A DNA stretch of 64,000 nt from Gordionus sp. m RMFG-2023 (Eukaryota > Nematomorpha > Gordioida > Chordodea > Parachordodidae). The notes below the pieces were generated by a model. That model searched no databases. It saw nothing but the letters and a program-made list of their open reading frames with translations, and was not told where the DNA came from. Shown here piece by piece: positions 11,420 to 21,500 of this stretch; position 1 is the first letter of the stretch, and each line of letters begins with the position of its first letter. The stretch covers positions 9,153,561 to 9,217,560 of the forward strand of contig NC_088775.1 in NCBI RefSeq assembly GCF_954871325.1, written 5' to 3'. Position numbers and translations under genes: made by a program.

Positions 11420-11590
11420 AAATTATTCGGGCCGGGCTTTAAAGTTTTTTTAAAATAAACCCGAGCCAGGCCAGCCTATAAATTTTAAAAGGGGCTGGGA
11501 TAAAAATTTAATGCCCGTTTTAAAATAAATAATCCTATCCATGCGGATATTTTGATATCCGGGCAGGCCCGAACTGTATAAATAAATAAT
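11420..11590. repeat. GC-rich GGCCCG-type dispersed repeat fragment
   Basis: Blocks of GGGCCGGGC and GGCAGGCCCGAA separated by A/T runs, the same design as the better delimited elements at 13037-13414 and 23524-24047. No target duplication was recognised here. Confidence 0.5.
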
Positions 11591-12653
11591 ATCGCATTAT
11601 TTAATAATTCAAAAAACATATATTACTTTGTTTTAAAAAAATATTTTAAAATTATGTTTTCACTATATATATTTTTTTACTAGTCATGAAAAATAGATGC
11701 ATATCATATGACACCATATTTTTACATTGGTGGTGGCGGCATGATGAGCGTCGACATTTTTTAGCAACATTGGATTTGTGCGTGCGCTGGCGTCTAGATA
11801 TGTATTAAATTTTTAACAAATCAAGATAAAAAAAATTTTTCATAATTCAAATCTACTTTTTTTTAAAACTTTAATAAAATATAGTATATAAATCAAAAGT
11901 AGAATATTAAATTATTTTTTTTTAAATAATCTTTACAGATTTGATATTTTCTGATATTACTAAAGAAACCGATCCAATATTTATATTGATTTTTATTTAC
12001 CATCTAATCTTTGAAACAAATTCATAAAAATATCAATATTTTCTATCTTTAAAAATAACCAACTTTCGCGATTTAAGTGTTTGTTTTTTTATTCTCCAAA
12101 AGTTAATCTCATTTAAAATATATACAATTTTATGGGAGAATGTGGTAAATCAAGATTTTAGCTAAAATATCATTATCTAAGCCTTAAATGCCAATAGATG
12201 TCCAAATCTTACTACCATAATCTTGAATTAACCGTTTTTAAATTGGCTAAATCGAGCCGTTTAACAACACTAACTGAATGAGACTCGTTAGGATTTTTAA
12301 CTATTTTTTTAAATATCACATCAAATAAATTGTATTTTAGTTCCTCTCATTAATTTATTATTATGAAATTATTAACCATGCTGAGAATCATTTGATGGAT
12401 CTTAAAAATTCATTTAAAATTTTTAAATGTCTATAACTAGGCCTTAAACGAATTATTTGTTAGTCGATTGGTATTCGAATATGAATAGCTAAAATTATTA
12501 TATTCGATTCGCTTTATATAGGCCTACTTATAACTAAAAATTATTTTAAAATTTTAAAAACATGGATTAGCATTAGGAGGTTAAAATAAAAAATCCAGGG
12601 CTGGATTAAAACAAATATTTTGTTTTTTTTTAAAAATCCTAGACAGGCTCAAA

Positions 12654-14187
12654 CAGGGGTGGACTGGCCATAAGAAAATCGGGCATTTTACCCACGAGGC
12701 CTAGAGTGTGGATTTTTGAGGCCGATCAGAGGAAAATATCAAAATAGAGGCCGATTAGAAAAAAAATATTATTATGTTCACATTATTTTCTCTTATCATT
12801 TATTTATTTTTAATGATATCTCTATGATTTGAATATCACATTCCTTGAGAATTGTCAGGTCGTTTACTATATTTTGATGCATAATATATCAATAACGTAG
12901 CTTAAAACAGTTTGTCGGAACGGCTTTACGCGAATTGAGAGCTTATCTTGAAAGTGCAATATTTGCATCCAAGACTTTTGATGAAATAAATATTAAAGGA
13001 ATTTCTGAAAAGGCCTTGGAAAAATGGCATATATATTAGTGATCTGCATCGGGCCTAATTTTTCAAACCCGGCCAGGCCCGAAATTTTTTTAAAAAGTTT
13101 TGCCGGCCCGGCCCGAACCCGAAATTTATTTTAAAAAACGGGCCCGGCCAGGCCCGAATTTATTTAAATATAGAAATCAATTTTTATAATTACTTAAAAT
13201 AAAAGACATATGTTGTATAGCGTTTAGTTTCAATAAATTAAATCAAAAATTTTTATTTTACATAAAAAATTCAATAAAATTGATAAATTTAGATATATTT
13301 AATAAAATTTCCAAAATCCGACCTGACCTGGCCCGAAATTTTTTTAAAAATATTAGGTCCGGCCCGGCCCGAACCCATTTATTTTAAATAAAATTAGGAC
13401 TTTGCAGACCTCTAATATATATTGAGGGTTAAATTTCATAACGAATTATGTTCATTTGCCAATGTATTCAAAAATTTGGTAGCAGAATCAAATTAACGGA
13501 CGATAATATCAATTGTGAGAAAGCATCTAGTAGATTAAAAATTATAAAAATAAGCTGAGAGCTAATATTGATCAAGAAAAAATAGAATCGTTTTTAATGA
13601 TGTCTGTTTTACGAGAATTATTATCGCAGATTGAACTAGAAAATATTCCTGTAGTGCAAAGGTTTAAAGTTATTAAGAGATTTATTAAAGTAAAAATTAT
13701 TTATTTTCTTAATTCTTTTGATTCTTATTAATATTATTTACAATATTATCGGTGCCTGATTTTATAAAAGTGCAGCAATTTTATTCTCTGTAATATTGTA
13801 AAACTGCAATAATTTTATATTTATAATTAATTGATTTAATATATTGAGTATGTATTTTTTTTATATTCATGTGATGTATGTATGATTTGATTTTATAGTG
13901 CAATAGCATCTAATATAAAATATATATGTGCAATGAATATTATTTTATATAGGTAATGAATATGAATTTAGATGTGAATTTTTTTTAAATAAAATATATG
14001 ATTATCGTAATTCTTTTTTTTTTACTAAAAATGTAAATCGTTTGAACTTATTTTCAAAAGATAAGAAGTAATAAAATCATGTTAATAAAAGAAGCCGCAA
14101 AATGGGGGTATGGGGTCGAAGCCACCATATAAATGAGGCTGTTATAAAAAATGCCCACGAGGCCGTAGTATTGCCAGTTCGCCCCTG
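12654..14187 (+). mobile_element. hAT DNA transposon, 1.5 kb, with CAGGGG terminal repeats and 8-bp target duplication
   Basis: The left end CAGGGGTGGACTGGCC and the right end (reverse complement CAGGGGCGAACTGGCA) are inverted repeats that go on with GGGCATTTT and CCACGAGGCC blocks. An exact 8-bp duplication GGCTCAAA flanks both ends (12646-12653 and 14188-14195). These are hallmarks of hAT transposons. Inside, plus-strand frames hold pieces of a hAT transposase: LRAYLESAIFASKTF near 12940-13000, and the C-terminal dimerisation region CEKASSRLKIIK followed after a frame change by IDQEKIESFLMMSVLREL near 13520-13640. The element is internally deleted and frame-broken. A second element at 13037-13414 has inserted into it. 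The element at 61144-64000 has the same left end. Confidence 0.85.
13037..13414. mobile_element. Non-autonomous hAT-type MITE with GC-rich arms, nested in the 12654-14187 element
   Basis: It begins TAGTGATCTGCA and ends TGCAGACCTCTA, so the ends are inverted repeats starting TAG. It is flanked by the 8-bp sequence ATATATAT on both sides (13029-13036, 13415-13422), which as simple sequence is only moderate proof. The body is built of GGCCCGGCCCGAA blocks in both orientations around an AT-rich centre, and has no ORF. It is younger than its hAT host. The copy at 23524-24047 has a non-simple target duplication. Confidence 0.75.
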
Positions 14188-14345
14188 GGCTCAAAATGGA
14201 AAAACGAAATTAAATCAGGTAAACAAGGTTGGGAAAATTTTCTTTGAATAATAATGCAAATACTTTATGGAAATAGATTTTTACAGTATATCACCATACT
14301 ATGTCACTGACAATTTTTATTCACATAGTTTATATAATTAATATT

Positions 14346-14565
14346 GAATAAGGACACAAGTTATAAGGCTGTGGTCCATCTTAATCCTAAATGTCATCTG
14401 TATAGCCATCTATACCACTTCCTCTAAACAGATTGGAAAGAAGAGGATATTTAGATCATGTTAATATTTATTTACCAATCTTAAAACTATCCAAAATAGG
14501 ATGTCCTAGCTCAAAATTTGTTTAGTCTAACTTTCAAAAATAAGATGAACAAGGACATGGCATAA
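14346..14565. repeat. Dispersed inverted-repeat element (AAGGACACAAG family)
   Basis: The left end reads AAGGACACAAGTTATAAGG and the right end AATAAGATGAACAAGGACAT, with an internal TCCTAGCTCAAAATTTGTTT block. Related copies are at 41757-42003, about 29985-30060 and about 6690-6770. It has no coding content and no target duplication was identified. Confidence 0.5.
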
Positions 14566-14599
14566 ATCATATATTAATCATAGTATAAAAAATAAAATC

Positions 14600-15390
14600 T
14601 AATAATTATGTAGCAAAAAGATAGTTATTTTATATCTGCATATTCATAGCATTGCAAACATCATGGAGTATTTAACTTGAAGGAAAAGTGTTCCATATAT
14701 CATTTTTTATTTTTAATTGGGTGGCAGATTTCATTGAAAATATTTTTGGTCTACTATATTTAAATAACATGTAAATGATATTCCAGATATCAGCTAAAAA
14801 ATATTTTATAGATTTTGCCCATAGATCACAGAAAGGTTTGGACATATAAACGATATCCCAATGCTTGCATAATACTTATGCTTAAAATATTGGGTTGGCT
14901 TAAAAAAGCTATTTAACAACACTACTCATTTAATAAAATAGTAGGAAACAGAAATATCTTAATTTTTTTTCCCTTTACCCCAAACAGAAAGTTAAGATAA
15001 TTAAGGATTTTAAATTCCTTATTATAATTAATTTACAAACAAATACTCTATATATTATTTAAATTTAAATAAAATACAATTCAAAAAAGGTAAGTGAATT
15101 AAATATTTTAAATACGAATATTCACAATACTGCCCAACCTAGTTTGGGTTTCAGGCATAAAATAATAATATTTTACAACATAAATTATCCATTATAATGG
15201 CTTTCATCAATTAATAGTAAAATAATAAAATGTACAAAAACTGCATCTATATAATTATTTATATCCAGTATATTTTTATCTAATTTATAACAAGCATCAC
15301 TATATATATGTGTTCAAGTAATATTATTAAATAAAAATACAATTCAATTAATAATCATTAATCACTGATATCTTATGTAAAGGAAAAACA
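14600..15390. other. Gene-free stretch downstream of UQCRQ
   Basis: A partial TAGTGTTGTTAAA-family MITE lies near 14760-14935, ending TATTTAACAACACTA. The rest is AT-rich DNA in which I see no gene. Confidence 0.5.
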
Positions 15391-15395
15391 TAAAT

Positions 15396-15704
15396 TTAAT
15401 GTTTTTTGATAAACTCTTTATCAACCTCGGCATAAATTGAAGGATCTTTTCTAATATTTTCTTCATATTTTCGTTTTGACCAGTCAATTAAAGCAAATGA
15501 TATTATATAAGCTAAAATTATGTTTTAATTTTATGGATAAAATTATAGTTTACGGAGAAAATAAATTGAATTTCTAACAAGCATAGATCCAAATCTTGGA
15601 AGGCCTTTGGTAATATATCCAGCAAAGGCTCTTTGTTCATATGGGGATATGGAATAAGTTATTACACCTCTGACCCTGGCGATATCACCAAATGTTTTAC
15701 CCAT
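15396..15704 (-). CDS. UQCRQ: Cytochrome b-c1 complex subunit 8 (ubiquinone-binding protein QP-C)
   Basis: A two-exon gene for an 88-residue protein (vertebrate UQCRQ is about 82). Exon 1 is 15704-15554 and exon 2 is 15511-15396; the intron is only 42 nt, with GT and TTTTAG ends, and splits a codon after its first base. The N-terminus MGKTFGDIARVRGVITYSIS followed by SPYEQRAFAGYITKGLP matches the family's start-to-TKG(I/L)P pattern. The C-terminal half gives one membrane segment (about residues 50-61) then WSKRKYEENIRKDPSIYAE, matching the family's F-SKRKNPA-Y ending. The product is a small single-pass subunit of respiratory complex III in the mitochondrial inner membrane. It has no cleavable presequence, as usual for the family. 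It is flanked by transposon debris, with no operon-like neighbour. Confidence 0.94.
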
Positions 15705-16109
15705 TTTATTTTTATTGGATTGATATTAGTATTTTACGTGATACGTGATAAAGAACGTTTTCGCACTCTGGTTGTGGATACAACAGAACTACGCTAGGTT
15801 TTTCTCAAATCCATCAAACTGGATATTTAAATAAAAGAGAGAAAAAATGTGGAGCCTTTTGCACGTTTGTCGGCTCTAGGACTTTTGCTTAAACGTCTTT
15901 GGGTGATTAAAATGGAATGTCCAAAATAAATATCCCACAACCACACACATGAATTGCATATATATTTAATTTTAAAGGCGAGGCAAGGACCGATTTTAAT
16001 TTTAAAGTACATTGTATCTATGAGTATGATAAGTTAAAATGAAAATAAATAAAGGGCCCAGTGAAATATGAGTCAGAGAATAAATGAAATAAATAAAAAT
16101 ATTAATAAA

Positions 16110-16500
16110 ATGTATCAATGTTTTAGTTTTTGGTAAAATCTTTATTGACCTTTTGTTTTTCTTCAACTTCAAGATCTGTTTCATATTTAAGTTTAAATCT
16201 ATTATGTCTATCAAAGCTCTGTAGAACCATGATGTCTTATGCTTGCGATATGTTTTCCCATTAAAGGAGTGTAACTAATTAATGGCATTGATAACTAGAC
16301 TATGGTTTCTCAAAATATGGGCAAAGAAAGTAAGGCGCTTCTTTTTTAATGTTACGTGTCTTTGATTATGGTTTGACTTCCTTCAAAGGTTTTCATTCGA
16401 GATAATATTAAGTAAGAAGCAATGACATATAATAATATCATTGGTAAGAAGATGCCGTTTATTATTCTTAGACATTTATTTACCAACATCTGTAATTTTT
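16110..16500 (-). mobile_element. LINE reverse-transcriptase C-terminal fragment
   Basis: Minus-strand translation gives LQMLVNKCLRIINGIF, then in other frames KKRLTFFAHILRNHSLVINA and KTYRKHKTSWFYRALIDI. This order (INKCLRRI..., RR-..W-GH-LR, then a basic block before W) is typical of the end of ORF2 in many LINEs. It is frame-broken and truncated. It differs from the LINE family at 4815-5340. Confidence 0.6.
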
Positions 16501-16639
16501 TGGTCTCATCTCCCATATGCCTATAGAGGGGAATTGAAATGATGGTTGAATTGAAAATTAGTCTAGTAAAAACAAATATCTTTCTAGCTTTTCACAGTTT
16601 GAAAAATTTCTAAAAAGAAAAAGGTCATTGGGCGAGAGA

Positions 16640-17765
16640 TTGCGGGAATGACTACATGGTTGTGAGAAAAAAAAAGCCGAGGAGTAGAAAACGGAGAGGA
16701 AGATAATGGTGGGGAAGATTTTGCGGGAAGATATTAAAGAGGAACAAGTATATCTTAAAAGTCCGAAAGTGCGTTAATATAAATACGAAGATGATATCTA
16801 TATTGTTTGATACAGTCACGGCTACTTCGGTGATGGGATATGAAGATTTCAGGAGACTCTTGTCGAATAGTGTAAAAATGATAGAGTAAATTCTAGTGAG
16901 ATAGTTTGATTGATCTGAAATGGACATGATGGGAAAAGTGCAGATAGGCGATATAGGGAGTGAAGGATGCCTTATTAGCAAGGACGTGGAACCATTAGCT
17001 AAATTACCAGAAGCATCAAAACCAGATGCATCAAACGCCCAAACAGAAGCCTCAAATTCCCCAGCACGCAAGAGGTCCCGGAGTCGAAAACGTGGATGGA
17101 AAGAGAAACGTGAAGGGAAGCGAAGGATTTAAACCTGTGTTATAGATGTGGAAAGGCCGGTCATATACGAAGATGGTCTCCAATGGAACGGTATGGAGGA
17201 TCTCCAGGAACAGAGTGTGTGAAGGAAAAAAAAGAAGAGAGTCCGATAATCGCAACCATTGTCCACAGATTTACCAGTGTTAAGGGTAAGTAGGAGAATA
17301 TATACAACAATTGTAGTCGCCGAAGGCGGGAAAAAAGGGAAGTGTCATTAATAAAAAATTTTTGGTAAAGTCATGATGATTTCGTTTTGGGAGTTATTTT
17401 TTTTTAATTTTATTTTTATCGCGTTAATTTTATATTTTTCGATTTGTAAAAATTATTTTTGGTTAAGTCATTATATTTTACAATTTTTGAGTTATTTTTA
17501 GTGTAATATTTTTAATTATAATTATGATTCGGGTATTTATAATTTTTAAGAAATATATTTTAGTTTGAAATTATTTTTGGTAAATCATAGCTTCCCTATA
17601 AAAGTGAAGCTAAATTTTAATAAATTTATTCATTATTTTTTATTATAAAATTTGTAAAAATTAGATTTTTTATGTTTTAAAAATTAAAAATCTAAAATAA
17701 AAGGTTTGTACATAGTAATGTTGAAATTTATTTTCTGGGAGTAATATTCACATAGAAGCGACACA
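16640..17765 (+). mobile_element. LTR-retrotransposon-like fossil: gag-like zinc-knuckle region plus candidate LTR
   Basis: Plus-strand frames hold a basic, Arg/Lys-rich stretch and a CCHC-like zinc-knuckle region (CYRCGKAGHI, near 17140), typical of Gag nucleocapsid. Shortly after comes a purine-rich tract near 17325-17342 and then DNA starting TGTCATTAAT that looks like an LTR. It holds a TATA-like CCCTATAAAAGTGAAGC near 17594-17610 and an AATAAA downstream. No polymerase region was seen between them. The element is old and broken; its left end was not found and the right end is approximate. The zinc-knuckle part alone could instead come from a LINE ORF1. Confidence 0.5.
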
Positions 17766-17769
17766 ACTT

Positions 17770-18595
17770 GATATATAGTTTTAAAAATAATTTTAAAAAA
17801 ATTAATTACTTGCTCAAAAATTTGAATACTTCTTGCATAAATATTAATTTTTAAAATAGAATTTATAAATAATTATAATTTATTAATTTACATATCGTTT
17901 GGTATTGTAGTTCAAACATATTTAATTTTAAAAAGTTGCATTATATCCAAACGATTAATCTAAATAATAAATTTGTTTTTTAGTTACCGATTGAAATATA
18001 TTAGCTGCCAAGTCAATATTTTAATTTCTCTCGATTCAAACTTTAGGGGTTTTGAACGTAAATTTATCTCATTTACCTTTTAAATATTTTTTAATTTTCT
18101 AAAGAGTGGACTCAAATCCTATGAATTGCTATGCGGCCTTACATATGCACATTAAAATCATCCATATAAATGATATAGCAATTATTCTAACACCCTTTTA
18201 AATTATTCTTTGAAAATTTAAAAAATATAGGTACCTTAAAAAATATTTTTAATCATTAATAACAAATTAAAAATCTTATAAAAATTTTAAAAATTTCATG
18301 AGTCAAATATTAATTATTCATGTTATTTTAGCCAAATTAAGCTACTAAAATATTCAGAACTTCCTAGTTACAGGATTTTAGGTAATAACCTTTTTAATCC
18401 TCTAGGAATGTATTAACTCCATAATATATCATATTCAAGAGAGAATAATTTATAAAATATATTTTATTCGGAAACTATATATTCGATAAAATTATACATA
18501 TTCAAATTATCAGCTGTTTTTTGAATTTTGTAAATATAAGATAATTTCAGTATTTGCATGCTTTTAGATATCTATATTAATTATTAATTAATTTC
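17770..18595. other. Gene-free stretch upstream of FERRY3
   Basis: AT-rich DNA between the LTR-like fossil and the FERRY3 start codon. It should contain the FERRY3 promoter and 5' UTR, but no distinct element stands out. Confidence 0.45.
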
Positions 18596-18599
18596 CCGC

Positions 18600-21500
18600 A
18601 TGGATATACCTGTGCCAGAATGCATTACAAGGAGTTTTATATTTGAGTATGAAGAAATATTGGAAGAAAATGGAATCAAAAAGGTAATTTTACCCATCTG
18701 TATACCCAATGAAATAGATTATGATGAGCTAATTGGTCAATATATCACTGAATATAATATTCCTCCTTATGAAGAAGAAAGTATGCACATATTATTATTG
18801 CTTTTATATAAATTAAAAAATTTTATAAGGTTTTCATAAGAAACTAATTGAATTTATAAAGCTAGAATCTATCAACCATTACAAGTTTGTAACAAATACC
18901 TATGTCAATGCATTTTTGAATAGTAATGATGATATAGTATCAAAAATAGCTGACCACTGGGCTAGTTTTTTTGAAGTTTTTTTTTTACTGACTAACTTTT
19001 AATTTAAAAGATATTTAGAATGAGCCAAAATTTTCTGAATCTACAGGAGATCTTAGTAAAAATCTTAAAGATAGATTTAATGAGATGTCAGATGAAGAAA
19101 TTTTTGCAGAAGCTTATACCCATTTAATTATGACACAATATTTAGAAACAATGTTACAATTGGAAGATGAACATTTAATTCATATTAGAGATTTACTTAA
19201 ACAAAGAGATCAAGATATTATAAACCTCAACAAAAAGTATATAAATGTTAAATTCCTGTAAATATTTTTTAGCCTGAGGCCCAGTAGCAAAGAAATTTTA
19301 AATATAAGTTAAGCTCAACCCAACTTTAAAATTTAAAAAAAACCAAACTAAATGCAATTATTTTATTCTCTATATTATAATTAAATTATGTATTTGACAA
19401 TAACTTTGACAATTTAATGTTTAACCATTTAAATATATTATGAATCTGAAATATTTTGTGCTCAATTTTATTTTTTTAATTTTTAAATTCATATATTTGA
19501 TCAGGCAAAAAAAGGTAGAATGTAAAGAAATATAACATTAATATTCTTGGATCATGGGTTGAGCTGGTTATATTTTATTGATGTTTATCAGGTGGGGCCA
19601 GCTTTGCTGAACTATAATTGATGTCTATAATATAAATTAGGACTTTATTGATCCACAAATTTTTTCCTGATCCAATGTTTACATTGTATTTTATTCTTTA
19701 ACAGAGTTGTTAAGAGATACTTTTTTTTAATATATTATCTCTTATTATTTTAAACTATTTCTTTTTTTATCCCTCTTTTGTTTTGCCTTAATTACATATA
19801 AATTAAAAATAGTTTTTTTTATATCTCTTTTGTTTCACCTTTAAATACATAAAAATTGAATATCGTTTTATTTTAAGTCCATCTTTTGTTTGATTTAATT
19901 ATGTACATTAAAAGTAAAACATATGGTTTAATCAAGGGTTTCTCATACTTTTGGATTCCTTAGTAAGGTGTTCATTGATTATAAATTAGATAGTTGGGTC
20001 CCGGAGATCATACTTTATTCCGAGGTATAAGTAGAGTTCCGAAAAGTATAGGGGGGTTGGTTTTATCCCCAGTTATATATGATAAAACTAACACCACTCT
20101 TCGCAAAAACGTTCTCTTTTTTCACTTTGCGCCAATTTTAATTCTTATTTAAAAGCAGCATTTATTTTTAAAAAATTTTTTTTACATTAAGCTTATAATT
20201 TATTCATTATGGCGGAATATCTATAAATTTTTTTGCTTAATAATATTTTTGCATCAATGTTAAGCTTGGATTTATATATTTCTTTACATGAGAAAATTAT
20301 CATTCACATTCTTGAACTGATATCTATACAGGCGCATAGCCATAAACATTCTACGGGGGAGGGGGGGGGGGTAATTTTTTAATATTAATATCGATTTTTT
20401 GGAGCATTAAAATTTTATTAGAAATAATCATCATATAGATTTTATAAGAACCAATAATATTTGAAAATTCAAAATATTAAGAGCGAATATAATACGCTTA
20501 AAAAATATTATAGCTAATATAAGATTAAACATTTTTTTAGTGATTTAAAAATTTAATCAAAATATCAATTTCATCTTCTTCGCAATCGCGCCAATTTATT
20601 TAATAATTTGTTCTGTGTAGGGTTGTCAACTATAAAATAGCTTAGCCATATTTTTATCTATAAATATTCTAATCAATCTTCTAGTTGAGGCTCAACGTAG
20701 AAGCTTAATTCAATTTTGTAGTCTAAAAACATGACTAAGACTAAATAGAGATGATCAAAGTTCGGTAATTTAACTAGGGGATTAGATCTCGATAAGTAAA
20801 GCCTGTCTATTCAATCAATTTTAAGATGCTGTACTTTTGATATAGGTATTTATTTTCTGTATTGAAGAAAGGTTATCTCATTTGTGCTTGTACTAATTAG
20901 TGTCATTCTCGAAATATTCAGTAATTTTAATATATTTGGAAAATTTATAAAATATATTTTAAACTATGCAATGCTTCCACTTTTTTGGAGGAATATATAA
21001 AAAAATGAATCTTTCGTATCATTTAAATTCTGAAATTAATTGTCCTTCAGATACATTTGTATCTTATAAATAAAATTTAGCTAAATATTTAATTTTTCAA
21101 TATCAAGATTTGATATATCTTCAGGTCAGATAGCGTTATAAGATATACTATTTGTAAATTGGATATTGTCATTTGATAAATCACAAATCGATCATTGATT
21201 TGAGTCAAAATTAAATCTAAAAGTGGAATAAAAACGGTTATTTTATAGTAATCCTCAATTTAGTCCACGTTAATATTTGAACAATTTGTTTGTCGGTGAA
21301 AATTGAGGCCTATGAATCTCAAAATATTTTGCTTTCACCTAAACAATCACATAAATCTTGAGAAATTTTTGGTATCTCTTGGTTTTCTAAGTTTTAATAT
21401 AATAATATTCGCGATTCTCATAATTTCAGCCAAATCCATTTTTTTTTAAAAATATTGCACATGTTGTTATAAATAAATTGATACATTCTAATGAAAAAAA

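Larger units (their letters stand above)
9850..12640. other. Gene-free repeat-rich stretch
   Basis: No coding exon was recognised. It contains an inverted-repeat element near 10436-10735, GC-rich GGCCCG-type repeat DNA near 11425-11580 and a partial copy of the TAGTGTTGTTAAA MITE ending near 12275 (GCCGTTTAACAACACTA). Confidence 0.55.

Noticed and set aside
16652-17071. Minus-strand ORF of 139 residues
   Set aside because: It runs antisense to a gag-like fossil region with a zinc-knuckle stretch on the plus strand; composition is repetitive and no family fits.
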